Assembly: GCA_018819165.1 (NCBI GenBank)
Contig: JAHJQP010000189.1
Coordinates: 1-36,724 of the forward strand
DNA: 36,724 bases
Origin: Pseudomonadota bacterium
Lineage (GTDB): Bacteria > Desulfobacterota > Syntrophia > Syntrophales > UBA5619
Direction of reading: 5' to 3'
The notes under the pieces: generated by a model
The model's database searches: none
What the model was told of the DNA's origin: nothing
The model's input: only the letters and a program-made list of their open reading frames with translations
Part shown: positions 1-10,085 of the stretch, piece by piece
Numbering within the stretch: the stretch's first letter is position 1
Layout of the letters: every line of letters starts with the position of its first letter
Position numbers and translations under genes: made by a program

Positions 1-730
1 CCGGAAACTCACCCAGCAGAATAGCCGGGGCGTCCCAGGGAAAATCAGGCTGGCCGCAGAAATCGCCATCGCGGCGTTCGTCGGCATTGTCCTCTACATG
101 AAACCGGGGTTCAACGCCCAGGTGACCATCCCCTTCTTCAAAACCGCGCTCCCGAACCTGGGATGGGGATATGTGCTCCTGTCGACGTTCATCATCGTGG
201 GCGCCGCAAACGCAGTCAACCTGACCGACGGCCTGGACGGACTGGCCATCGGTCCGGCTATCACCTGCTTCATGACCTATCTCCTGTTCGCCTACTTCGC
301 CGGCAACATCAAGATCGCCGCCTACCTCCAGATCCCCTATGTGGCTGGAACCGGCGAGCTGGCCATCTTCTGCGGAGCGATCGTCGGCGCCGGTATCGGT
401 TTTCTCTGGTACAACACCTATCCCGCCCAGGTCTTCATGGGGGATGTGGGCTCCCTCTCTCTCGGCGGCGCCCTGGGCACCCTTGCCATCCTGACGAAGC
501 AGGAGATTTTACTCGCCATCGTCGGGGGGATCTTCGTCCTGGAGACCTTCTCCGTCATCTTCCAGGTCGGCTGGTTCAAGATATCGAACGGGAAAAGGAT
601 CTTCCGGATGGCCCCGCTCCACCACCATTTCGAGCTCAAGGGCTGGGCCGAACCCAAGGTGATCGTCCGCTTCTGGATCATCTCCGTCCTGCTGGCGCTG
701 GTGGCAATCAGCACGCTGAAGTTGAGGTGA
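1..730 (+). CDS. mraY: MraY, phospho-MurNAc-pentapeptide transferase (5' end missing)
   Basis: This integral membrane enzyme transfers phospho-MurNAc-pentapeptide from UDP to undecaprenyl phosphate, making lipid I at the inner face of the membrane. The reading frame is open from base 2, so the gene starts upstream of the window; about 242 residues are present against roughly 360 in the family, so about the first third is missing. Visible signatures are NLTDGLDGLAIGP, FMGDVGSLSLGG and the histidine motif HHHFELKGW near the C-terminus, together with several hydrophobic helices. The first internal ATG (98) is not the true start. The stop lies 10 bp before murD, consistent with one dcw operon. 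Family assignment is firm. Confidence 0.96.
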   Translation, partial: RKLTQQNSRGVPGKIRLAAEIAIAAFVGIVLYMKPGFNAQVTIPFFKTALPNLGWGYVLLSTFIIVGAANAVNLTDGLDGLAIGPAITCFMTYLLFAYFAGNIKIAAYLQIPYVAGTGELAIFCGAIVGAGIGFLWYNTYPAQVFMGDVGSLSLGGALGTLAILTKQEILLAIVGGIFVLETFSVIFQVGWFKISNGKRIFRMAPLHHHFELKGWAEPKVIVRFWIISVLLALVAISTLKLR

Positions 731-740
731 GAGAAAACCC

Positions 741-2087
741 ATGAAACTGGAAAAACAAAAAGTGGCGGTCATCGGTATCGGGAAAACGGGACGCGCGACA
801 GCCCGTTTTCTCGCGGGGCGGGGGGCCCGGATCGCGGTGACCGACGAAAAGCCGGTATCGGCATGGGGGGAAGCCCTTGTCGAGCTGGAGGAGCTGTCTG
901 CGGACCTGATCATAACCCCCTACGGACTGGAGGTGCTCACAGGCGCCGATCTGGTCATCCCCTCGCCGGGCGTCTATCCGGCAAACCCCATCCTCGTGGA
1001 GGCTCTCCGGCGGGAGATCCCGGTCTTGAGCGAGATCGAAGTCGCCTGGCGCTTCCTGAAGACCCCTCTGGTCGCCGTCACCGGAACCAACGGGAAGACT
1101 ACGGTCACGACGCTCATCGGAGACATGCTCCGCACGGCGGGGAAAAAGGTCTTCGTCGGAGGCAATATCGGCGCCCCCCTGATCGGCTACGTGGACGGCC
1201 CGCATGATGCAGACTGGGCAGTCGCCGAGGTCAGCAGTTTCCAGCTCCAGTGGGCGCGTGAGTTTCATCCCCACATCGCGGCCCTTCTGAACACCACCTG
1301 CGATCACCTCGACTATCACGGCAGCTTCGAAGCCTACCGGCGGATCAAGGAAAGGATCTTCGCGCGACAGACCCCTTACGACCTCGCCATCCTCAACGCC
1401 GACGAAGCCTCCACGGCGACCCTGAGCAGGCGCCTGTCCGCCCGGACCGAGCTTTTCAGCTCCTCCGGCGCCGTCGCCTGCGGAATGTTCCTGGAAGGAG
1501 AGAAAATGGTCCGCGTTTCCCCCTCCGGTGAGCGCGAGGATTTCCCCCTCGGGATGATCCGGATCCCGGGACGTCACAACGTCGAAAATGTGATGGCCGC
1601 CATCATTGCGGCCCGGGCGTGCGGATGCCTGCCGCCTTCCCTCATCGAAGCCGTCGAAAGCTTCCAAGGCATCGCCCACCGGATCGAATACGCCGGCGAG
1701 AAAAACGGCGTCGTTTTCTATGACGATTCCAAAGGGACCAATGTCGGGGCGGTCATACGGGCGCTGGAGAGCTTCTCTTGCCCCGTCATCCTTCTGCTCG
1801 GGGGACGGGACAAGGAGGGGGATTTTGCCGCCCTTGCGCCCCTGATCCGGAGCCGGGTCCGGGAACTGGTCCTCTTCGGCGAGGCCAGGGAGAAGATCAA
1901 TGGTCTGGTCGGCGGGGTGGTCAGGACCACCCTCGCGGCCACCCTGAAAGAGGCGGTGACGACGGCCCGGAACCATGCGTCGCCCGGCGATGTCGTTCTC
2001 CTCTCCCCAGGTTGCGCCAGCTTCGATGAATTCACGAACTACAAGGCGCGGGGGAAAGTATTTCAGGAACTGGTGAGGCAGATTTAG
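741..2087 (+). CDS. murD: MurD, UDP-MurNAc-L-alanine:D-glutamate ligase
   Basis: This cytoplasmic ATP-dependent ligase adds D-glutamate to UDP-MurNAc-L-Ala in the peptidoglycan precursor pathway. The 448-residue length is normal. An N-terminal Rossmann-like domain begins with VAVIGIGKTG (about residues 8-17). The Mur-ligase P-loop GTNGKTTVT is at about 115-123, followed by AEVSSFQL in the central domain. The C-terminal domain contains YDDSKGTNVGA, which is typical of MurD. The gene lies 10 bp after mraY and 2 bp before ftsW, so it is almost certainly cotranscribed and probably translationally coupled. The start has a purine-rich stretch (GGTGAGAG) upstream. Confidence 0.97.
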   Translation: MKLEKQKVAVIGIGKTGRATARFLAGRGARIAVTDEKPVSAWGEALVELEELSADLIITPYGLEVLTGADLVIPSPGVYPANPILVEALRREIPVLSEIEVAWRFLKTPLVAVTGTNGKTTVTTLIGDMLRTAGKKVFVGGNIGAPLIGYVDGPHDADWAVAEVSSFQLQWAREFHPHIAALLNTTCDHLDYHGSFEAYRRIKERIFARQTPYDLAILNADEASTATLSRRLSARTELFSSSGAVACGMFLEGEKMVRVSPSGEREDFPLGMIRIPGRHNVENVMAAIIAARACGCLPPSLIEAVESFQGIAHRIEYAGEKNGVVFYDDSKGTNVGAVIRALESFSCPVILLLGGRDKEGDFAALAPLIRSRVRELVLFGEAREKINGLVGGVVRTTLAATLKEAVTTARNHASPGDVVLLSPGCASFDEFTNYKARGKVFQELVRQI

Positions 2088-2089
2088 AG

Positions 2090-3193
2090 ATGAAAAATTC
2101 GTCCAGGGAAAAAAAACCGGATCTGATCCTCCTTCTGGCCACGCTGCTCCTGGTGACCGTCGGAACGGTGATGATCTACAGCTCCAGCTCCATCCTCGCG
2201 ACGGAGCGGTTCCAGGACGGGCAGTTCTTTCTCAAAAAGCAGCTTTTCTTCCTCTTCCTCGGCCTACTGGTCATGATCCTGATGATCAGGATCCCATACT
2301 ACCAGCTCCGGAAGCTGGCCTGGCCCGGTATCGCGGCCTCGGCTATCTTCCTCTGCGCAATCTGGATCCCCCACCTGGGGATCCGTGCCGGCGGCGCCAC
2401 GCGCTGGCTCAACCTCGGGGTCTTCTCCTTCCAGGTCTCGGAGTTGGTCAAGGTCGCCCTGATCCTCTTCCTGGCCCATTTCCTGACCCAGCGGGTCAAT
2501 CATATTCGGGAGATCCGCCAGGGGCTGTTCATCCCCCTGGCCGTCACTGGGGTCCTGGTTGGCCTGATCCTGCTGCAACCTGATTTCGGCACCACCATCA
2601 TCATCGCCGTCATCGCCCTGATGATGCTCTATCTGGCCGGCGGCCGGATCTTGCACCTCGCCGGTCTCGTCGCGTTGTTCATCCCCGTGGCCCTCTGGCT
2701 CCTGCTCCACAAGAGCTACCGCCTTGCCCGCCTGACGGCTTTTCTCGACCCCTGGAAGGACCCACGCCATTCCGGTTTCCAGATCATCCAGTCGCTGATC
2801 TCCTTCGGTTCCGGCGGCCCCTTCGGCGTGGGGATCGGGGACGGGATGCAGAAGCTCTTCTATCTCCCGGAGCCCCATACCGACTTCATCCTCGCCGTGG
2901 TCGCCGAGGAGGCGGGGCTCATCGGCGTGGGCCTGATCCTGTTTCTCTATTTCATCCTGATCCTGCGCGGTTTCCGGATTTCCCTGAAGGCGCCCGATCT
3001 TTTCGCAAACCTGCTGGCCGCCGGGCTCACGATGATGCTTGCCCTGGAGGCCTTCATCAATATGGCCGGCGTGATGGGGCTGATCCCCCTCAAGGGACTC
3101 GCTCTCCCCTTTCTGAGTTACGGGGGCACATCGCTGATCATGTCCCTGGTTGCGGTAGGGATTCTATTGAACATTTCGTCCTATGAAGGGTAG
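2090..3193 (+). CDS. ftsW: FtsW, SEDS-family septal peptidoglycan glycosyltransferase
   Basis: FtsW is a polytopic SEDS protein that polymerises lipid II at the division septum together with its class B penicillin-binding partner, which is not in this window. The 367 residues form about ten hydrophobic segments. Recognisable family blocks are RWLNLGVFSFQVSELVK, QPDFGTT, LPEPHTDFILAVVAEE and, near the C-terminus, the block ending PFLSYGGTSL. A position between murD and murG is the standard dcw location and separates it from the elongation paralogue RodA. It starts two bases after the murD stop and its end overlaps the longest reading of murG by 11 bp. Confidence 0.95.
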   Translation: MKNSSREKKPDLILLLATLLLVTVGTVMIYSSSSILATERFQDGQFFLKKQLFFLFLGLLVMILMIRIPYYQLRKLAWPGIAASAIFLCAIWIPHLGIRAGGATRWLNLGVFSFQVSELVKVALILFLAHFLTQRVNHIREIRQGLFIPLAVTGVLVGLILLQPDFGTTIIIAVIALMMLYLAGGRILHLAGLVALFIPVALWLLLHKSYRLARLTAFLDPWKDPRHSGFQIIQSLISFGSGGPFGVGIGDGMQKLFYLPEPHTDFILAVVAEEAGLIGVGLILFLYFILILRGFRISLKAPDLFANLLAAGLTMMLALEAFINMAGVMGLIPLKGLALPFLSYGGTSLIMSLVAVGILLNISSYEG

Positions 3194-4361
3194 ATTGACC
3201 ATGAGGTGCAATTCCGGCCAGCGAACTCCAGCGGAAACCCAGACGGCGGTCGGGAAGGCAGGAGAAAACCGCGGGATCGGGATGATCATCGCCGGAGGGG
3301 GAACGGGGGGCCATCTCTTCCCCGGGATCGCCATCGCCGAGGAGTTCCTCCGCCGGGACCCGCAAAACCATGTGCTCTTCATTGGAACGGAAAGAGGTCT
3401 GGAAAAGAAGATCCTCGGCCGGATGGGGTTTCCCCTCCGGATCCTGAAGGTCGAAGGCCTCAAAGGGCGGGGAGCGCTGCGGACCGCGGCGGCCCTCCTG
3501 AAGATCCCCGGCAGCCTGGTCGCCTCCTTCCGGATCATCCGCGATTTCTGTCCGGACGTCGTGATCGGCGTGGGCGGTTACGCCTCGGGACCGGCGGTCC
3601 TCGCCGCCCGTCTCATGGGTGTGAAAACGGCGATCGCCGAGCAGAACGCCTTTCCCGGATTGACCAACCGGATCCTCGGTCGTTTCGCGCAGAAGATCTT
3701 TCTGGCCTTTTCCGCATCGAAGCAGTGGTTCCCCGCCGGCCGGACCCGGGTTACCGGAAATCCCACCCGGGCGGCCTTCTTTGAGGAAAAGACGGAAGAC
3801 AGGAAGAAGGATCGGCGCTTCACCCTTCTCATCTTCGGCGGGAGTCAGGGGGCGCACGCGATCAACCGATTCGTCATCGAGTCCCTGGACGGTCTTTTAC
3901 CCCTGAAGGATGAACTCCGCTTCATCCACCAGACGGGGGAAAAGGATCGGGAAATCGTCACCGCCGCTTACCTCGAACGGGGGATGGAAGCGGACGTCTC
4001 CCCGTTCATCGTGGATATGGCCACGGCCTACCGGTCGGCAGATCTGCTGGTGTGCCGGGCCGGAGCGACCTCCATCGCGGAGATCACCGCCGGCGGGAAG
4101 GCGGCCATCCTGATCCCTTTCCCGTTCGCCGCGGCCGACCACCAGACGAGAAACGCCGAGATCCTCGCCGGCGCCGGGGCGGCGGAGATGATCCCGGAGA
4201 AAGAACTGAGCGGCCGGAGGCTGGCGGAAGCGATCGAGCGGATCTACCGCGATCCCGGCGCCGTCCGGAGAATGGAAGCCGCCGCCGCCGCCCTGGGCAA
4301 CCGGCGCGCTGCGGCGGACATTGTCGATGCCTGCCTGGATCTGATCGGAGAGCGACAATAG
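3183..4361 (+). CDS. murG: MurG, lipid I to lipid II N-acetylglucosaminyltransferase
   Basis: MurG is a peripheral membrane GT-B glycosyltransferase that adds GlcNAc from UDP-GlcNAc to lipid I, giving lipid II. The N-terminal glycine loop is IIAGGGTGGHLFPG, the first domain continues with IGVGGYASGP, and the C-terminal nucleotide-binding domain has LLIFGGSQGAHAIN and CRAGATSIAE. The start is uncertain. The longest frame (3183, 392 residues) overlaps ftsW. ATG 3201 has an AAGGG upstream at a good distance. ATG 3282 gives 360 residues and starts just before the glycine loop, as in most MurG proteins. The extra N-terminal residues look non-conserved. Function is firm; only the start is open. Confidence 0.94.
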   Translation: MKGRLTMRCNSGQRTPAETQTAVGKAGENRGIGMIIAGGGTGGHLFPGIAIAEEFLRRDPQNHVLFIGTERGLEKKILGRMGFPLRILKVEGLKGRGALRTAAALLKIPGSLVASFRIIRDFCPDVVIGVGGYASGPAVLAARLMGVKTAIAEQNAFPGLTNRILGRFAQKIFLAFSASKQWFPAGRTRVTGNPTRAAFFEEKTEDRKKDRRFTLLIFGGSQGAHAINRFVIESLDGLLPLKDELRFIHQTGEKDREIVTAAYLERGMEADVSPFIVDMATAYRSADLLVCRAGATSIAEITAGGKAAILIPFPFAAADHQTRNAEILAGAGAAEMIPEKELSGRRLAEAIERIYRDPGAVRRMEAAAAALGNRRAAADIVDACLDLIGERQ

Positions 4362-4385
4362 GCAGGACGCACTTGAGGTAAATAG

Positions 4386-5790
<1,405 letters not shown>

Positions 5791-5804
<14 letters not shown>

Positions 5805-6711
5805 GGTCTTTCGCGAAGAGCTTAGGAAACTGATTTCCGGGGAGATCCTTTTCGACGAGCCGGCGGATCGTCACACCTCGATCGGCGTCGGAGGCAGGAT
5901 CGATGCCCTTGCTTTTCCGGAAAGCGAAGAGGAGATTGCGCGTCTGGTCGCCTTCCTCCGGGCGCGCCAGGCCTCTTTCCTCCCCGTCGGCAACTGGACC
6001 AACCTGATCGTCCGGGACGGAGGCTACCGGGGCGTCCTCATCTCGCTCGCACGCATGCGCGGCCTGAGCATTGGGGAAAATGGAGACGGCAGCATCCTTG
6101 TGAAGGTGGAGGCCGGCGTTTTGCTGTCCGAACTGGTGAACCTGTCGGTGCGTGAGTCGCTCACTGGCATGGAGTTCTGTGCGGGCATCCCCGGCAGCGT
6201 CGGCGGCGCCATCCGGATGAATGCCGGGGCCTATGGGGGCGAGATCAAAGATATCGTCGCCGTGCTGCGTCTCTTCGATCCGTCGGAAGGGTTCCGTACC
6301 GCCAACAAGGACACCCTCAGTTTTTCATACAGAAACCTTGACTTGCCCTCTGAAACGATTATCATCGGCGCAGTGTTCAGAATGCGGCGGGGGGACGCGG
6401 AGGGGATCGCCGAACGGGTCCGGGAAATCCTCGCGGGGAGAAGGGAAAAACACCCGTTGGAATTCCGGAATGCCGGCTCCGTCTTCAAGAATCCGCGGGG
6501 GATCCCGGCCGGAAGACTCATCGAAGAGGCTGGGCTCAAAGGAATCCGGACCGGCGACGCCCAGATATCGGAAAAACACGGCAATTTTATCGTCAACCGG
6601 GGACATGCCACCGCAGGGGAGATCCTCTTTCTGATCGCCCTCGTCCAGCAGCGGGTTTTCGAGGCGACGGGGCATGCCCTGGAAACCGAGGTGAGGATCA
6701 TCGGGGAATAA
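5791..6711 (+). CDS. murB: MurB, UDP-N-acetylenolpyruvoylglucosamine reductase
   Basis: MurB is the FAD- and NADPH-dependent reductase that turns UDP-GlcNAc-enolpyruvate into UDP-MurNAc. The 306 residues show the FAD-binding segments IGVGGRIDALAFP (31-43) and VGNWTNLIVRDGG (66-78), followed by GIPGSVGGAIRMNAGAYGGE (132-151). The SYR block is at about 179-181, and the catalytic serine is in AGSVFKNP (Ser230). The length and the AGSVFKNP form fit the shorter, type II-like MurB enzymes. It overlaps the murC end and is followed by ftsQ after 8 bp. A ddl gene, often found here, is absent. Confidence 0.96.
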
Positions 6712-6719
6712 ATGTATCA

Positions 6720-7565
6720 ATGAAGACTACGTATCGTCTGCAACTGGAAGCGAAAAAAAACCGGCTGAAGCGCCGCGCGGGAGAGGTCTTGCGGGAAACC
6801 GCCCGAGCGCTCCTCCTGATGGGCGTCATCGTCGCCGTGACCGCTGTGCTTCTCGCCGCTTTTGACTACGTGGTCCGCTCCCCCTATCTCAACATCCGGG
6901 AGACCGTCGTTCGGGGCTGCAGGGAACTTACGGAAAAGGACATCATGGCCCTGGCAGCCGTCCAGCCGGCGCCGAACATCCTGAGCCTCAACCTGGATGC
7001 GATAGCCCGCCGGATCCGTGTCAATCCCTGGATCCGGAATGTCTCCATCGGCAGGGAATTTCCGAGCCGTCTGGTCATTGTGGTCCAGGAAAGGGAGCCG
7101 GTAGCCCTCCTCGAAAGGGAAAACACACTCTATCTGTTAGACGGCGATGGGACGCCTTTCAAGAAAGTGGAGTTAGGGGAGGGAAACGACCTTCCCGTTC
7201 TGACGGGCTTCGTCCGGGCGGGCAGGATCGATGAGCCGCTTCTTAAGAGCTCCCTGGCGCTCTTGAACACCCTCGCGGCGGCGAAGGATGTCCCCCCGAT
7301 CGGCGCCGCCTCGGAGATCCACGGAGACGAGACCTTCGGGCTCTCCCTCTTCACCGACATGGGACTCTGCCTGCAGCTCGGTTTCGAAGGCTATGAAATA
7401 AAGTTGAAGCGCCTGATTCCTGTCATGGAGGATCTGGATAAAAAGAACCTGAAATCGGCTTTCCTGCTCATCGACCTCAACGATCCGGCCAAGATCAATG
7501 TCCAGAGGCGAAACCTCCTGGTTCCGACGGCGCCGGCAGTCGGCGGGAAGGGATACCCGATGTAG
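6720..7565 (+). CDS. ftsQ: FtsQ/DivIB, divisome membrane protein with POTRA domain
   Basis: FtsQ is a bitopic inner-membrane protein that links early and late divisome proteins. The 281 residues begin with a basic cytoplasmic tail (KKNRLKRRAGEVLRE), then one transmembrane helix at about 27-47. A POTRA domain starts around LNIRETVVRGCRELTEKDI and continues through NPWIRNVSIGREFPSRLVI and VQEREPVALL. The rest is the beta domain typical of FtsQ. Sequence conservation in this family is low, so position between murB and ftsA adds weight to the call. It starts 8 bp after the murB stop; about 100 bp separate it from the likely ftsA start. Confidence 0.92.
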   Translation: MKTTYRLQLEAKKNRLKRRAGEVLRETARALLLMGVIVAVTAVLLAAFDYVVRSPYLNIRETVVRGCRELTEKDIMALAAVQPAPNILSLNLDAIARRIRVNPWIRNVSIGREFPSRLVIVVQEREPVALLERENTLYLLDGDGTPFKKVELGEGNDLPVLTGFVRAGRIDEPLLKSSLALLNTLAAAKDVPPIGAASEIHGDETFGLSLFTDMGLCLQLGFEGYEIKLKRLIPVMEDLDKKNLKSAFLLIDLNDPAKINVQRRNLLVPTAPAVGGKGYPM

Positions 7566-7665
7566 GAGATTTCAAGACATGCCTGACCATTCGGCAGCGA
7601 TCCGGGAATAGATGATGCTGCCGCGAAAAGTGCACAAAACGTTCAATAGGGGGCGGGAGGATTGG

Positions 7666-8892
7666 ATGGGGAAAAAAGATAACGTCATAGTCGGTCTGGA
7701 TATCGGGACCACGAAGACCTGTGCGATCGTCGGTGAGGTCAAGGAAATTGGGGTCGACATCATCGGCATCGGTTCCCACCCCTCGGAAGGGTTGAGAAAA
7801 GGCGTCGTAGTCAACATCGAGAGCACCGTCGAATCCATCAAGCGGGCGGTGGAAGAGGCGGAACGCATCTCCGGCTGCGAGATCCGTTCCGTCTATGTCG
7901 GCATCGCCGGCGGCCACATCCGGGGCCAGAACAGCTTAGGAATCGTGGCCGTCAAGGGACGCGAGGTGGAAGCGGATGATGTGGAGCGGGCGATCGATGC
8001 GGCCATGGCGATCGCCATCCCCCTGGACCGACAGATCCTCCATACCCTGCCCCAGTACTACGTGGTCGATGAACAGGACGGGATCCGCGATCCGGTGGGA
8101 ATGTCGGGCGTCCGCCTGGAGGCGAAGGTCCATATCGTGACCGGCGCCGTCACCTCCATTCAGAACATCGTGAAATCGGTCAACCGGGTGGGACTGGATA
8201 TCAAAGAAATCGTCCTGGAACAGATCGCCTCCAGCGAGGCTGTCCTGAGCTCCGACGAAAAGGACCTCGGGGTCGCCCTGCTCGACATCGGCGGCGGGAC
8301 GACCGACATCGCGATCTTCTCGGAGGGAAGCATCAAACACACGGCGGTCCTACCGGTCGGAGGCAATTATGTGACGAGCGACATCGCCACGGGGCTGCGG
8401 ACGCCGATCGCCGAAGCGGAGAGGATCAAGATCAAATACGGCTGCGCTTACATGCCGCTGATCCCCAAGGATGAGGCCATCGAAGTTCCCAGTGTCGGGG
8501 GGCGAGCGCCGCGAGAGGTCTCCCGTCAGATCCTGGGCCGGATCATCGAGCCCCGCATGGACGAGATCCTCAGCATGGCCTACAAGGAGATCACCAAATC
8601 CGGTTGCGAGGACATCCTGGCCGCGGGGGTAGTCCTGACGGGAGGGGCCTCGATCCTCGAGGGCGTCCCCGAACTGGCGGAGCAGATCTTCAACATGCCG
8701 GTCCGGCGGGGCTGCCCGACGGACATCGGGGGGCTTACGGACGTGATCAACAGCCCCCTGTATGCGACCGGTGTCGGGCTTGTGCTCTATGGAAGCCGTA
8801 ACATAGCACGAGAGGCGTTGAGCAGGGCGGAGGGAAATTTCATCAGCCGTATGTTCAAGAGTCTCAAATTGTGGGTTCTTGAATTCTTTTAG
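7666..8892 (+). CDS. ftsA: FtsA, actin-like tether of the Z-ring
   Basis: FtsA is an actin-fold ATPase that anchors FtsZ to the membrane and recruits later division proteins. The nucleotide-binding phosphate-1 loop GLDIGTTKT sits near residue 9, phosphate-2 is LLDIGGGTTDIA, and the adenosine region is VVLTGGASILEG. The C-terminus ends in the amphipathic membrane-targeting helix around FISRMFKSLKLWVLEFF. The frame is open from an ATG at 7612, but the ATG at 7666 is preferred. GGGAGG stands five bases before it, and it gives 408 residues beginning MGKKDNVIVGLDIGTTK, as in the family. It is followed by ftsZ after 14 bp. Confidence 0.96.
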   Translation: MGKKDNVIVGLDIGTTKTCAIVGEVKEIGVDIIGIGSHPSEGLRKGVVVNIESTVESIKRAVEEAERISGCEIRSVYVGIAGGHIRGQNSLGIVAVKGREVEADDVERAIDAAMAIAIPLDRQILHTLPQYYVVDEQDGIRDPVGMSGVRLEAKVHIVTGAVTSIQNIVKSVNRVGLDIKEIVLEQIASSEAVLSSDEKDLGVALLDIGGGTTDIAIFSEGSIKHTAVLPVGGNYVTSDIATGLRTPIAEAERIKIKYGCAYMPLIPKDEAIEVPSVGGRAPREVSRQILGRIIEPRMDEILSMAYKEITKSGCEDILAAGVVLTGGASILEGVPELAEQIFNMPVRRGCPTDIGGLTDVINSPLYATGVGLVLYGSRNIAREALSRAEGNFISRMFKSLKLWVLEFF

Positions 8893-8906
8893 GGAGGGGA
8901 GGAGTT

Positions 8907-10052
8907 ATGTTCGAATTGTCGGATACGGGTTTTGTGAGCGCGGCCAGGATCAAGGTGATCGGCATCGGCGGCGCGGGCGGGAATGCCGTCAACACCATGA
9001 TTTCATACAACCTTCTGGGAGTTGATTTCATCGCGGCCAATACCGATGCACAGGCGCTGGGGGCCTCCACTTCACCGATCAAGATCCAGCTCGGCGTCGA
9101 GGTAACCAAAGGGCTGGGCGCCGGTTCGGACCCCGATATCGGCCGGCAGGCCGCCCTCGAAGCCAGGGAGCCGCTGCGGGAACAGCTTGAGGGAGCCGAC
9201 ATGGTTTTCATCACCGCCGGCCTGGGAGGAGGCACGGGCACGGGAGGGGCGCCGATAGCGGCGGAAATCGCCAAGGAGATGGGCGCCCTGACTGTGGCGA
9301 TCGTGACGAAGCCCTTCCAGTTCGAGGGGAAGAGACGAAACGGCCAGGCCGACGAGGGAATCGCCGAACTGCGAAAGAGCGTGGACACCCTCATCATCGT
9401 CCCCAACCAGCGGCTCCTCAGCCTGGGCGGCCGCAATGTCTCGCTCCTCGAAGCCTTCAAGAAGGCCGACGACATTCTCTACCATGCCGTCAAGGGGATC
9501 TCCGATCTGATCATGGTTCCGGGGCTGATAAACCTCGACTTCGCCGATGTGAAGAACATCATGTCGGAAATGGGTTTCGCCCTGATGGGGACCGGCGTGG
9601 CCAGCGGCGAGAACAGGGCGGTGGAGGCGGCCCAGAAGGCGATCTCCTCGCCGCTTTTGGAAGACAACACCATTCAGGGCGCCCGCGGCGTTCTGTTGAA
9701 CATCACCGGCGGCCCGGACATGACCCTCTACGAGATCCACGAGGCCTCCTCGCTGATCCAGGCCGAGGCCCACGAGGATGCGAACATCATCTTCGGCACC
9801 GTCGTCGACGAAACGATGACAGACGAGATCCGGATCACCGTGATCGCCACCGGCTTTGAAAATCCTGGCATGCCCAAAGCCAACGTCACGACGCTCGGCA
9901 TTCTCCGGCGAAAAAACAATCTGGCCGTGCCCACCTATATCAGGAACGACAAACCGGTTGACGTATGCGGCACAGTCAAGACCGACAGAGACGAAGATGA
10001 GGGGAAGCCCGATCTGGAGATCCCCACATTCCTCCGGAGGCAGGCGGATTAA
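8907..10052 (+). CDS. ftsZ: FtsZ, tubulin-like cell division GTPase
   Basis: FtsZ polymerises into the cytoplasmic Z-ring. The 381 residues contain GIGGAGGNAVNTM (19-31), the tubulin signature GGGTGTGGAP (107-116) and the T7 synergy loop NLDFAD (209-214) that completes the GTPase site of the neighbouring subunit. A short linker leads to the conserved C-terminal peptide (DLEIPTFLRRQ), which binds FtsA and other partners. A very strong ribosome binding site (GGGAGGGGAGGAG) precedes the ATG, consistent with high FtsZ levels relative to the other dcw products. It is the last recognisable dcw gene. Confidence 0.98.
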   Translation: MFELSDTGFVSAARIKVIGIGGAGGNAVNTMISYNLLGVDFIAANTDAQALGASTSPIKIQLGVEVTKGLGAGSDPDIGRQAALEAREPLREQLEGADMVFITAGLGGGTGTGGAPIAAEIAKEMGALTVAIVTKPFQFEGKRRNGQADEGIAELRKSVDTLIIVPNQRLLSLGGRNVSLLEAFKKADDILYHAVKGISDLIMVPGLINLDFADVKNIMSEMGFALMGTGVASGENRAVEAAQKAISSPLLEDNTIQGARGVLLNITGGPDMTLYEIHEASSLIQAEAHEDANIIFGTVVDETMTDEIRITVIATGFENPGMPKANVTTLGILRRKNNLAVPTYIRNDKPVDVCGTVKTDRDEDEGKPDLEIPTFLRRQAD

Positions 10053-10085
10053 AAATACTTCCGGCGGGGAGGCAAAGGCCTGATA

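Noticed and set aside
708..1976. 422-codon minus-strand frame opposite murD, and similar long frames opposite ftsZ (9072-10313) and the UPF0182 gene (13540-14772)
   Set aside because: All mirror strongly supported genes, have no recognisable motif and show shadow-type composition.
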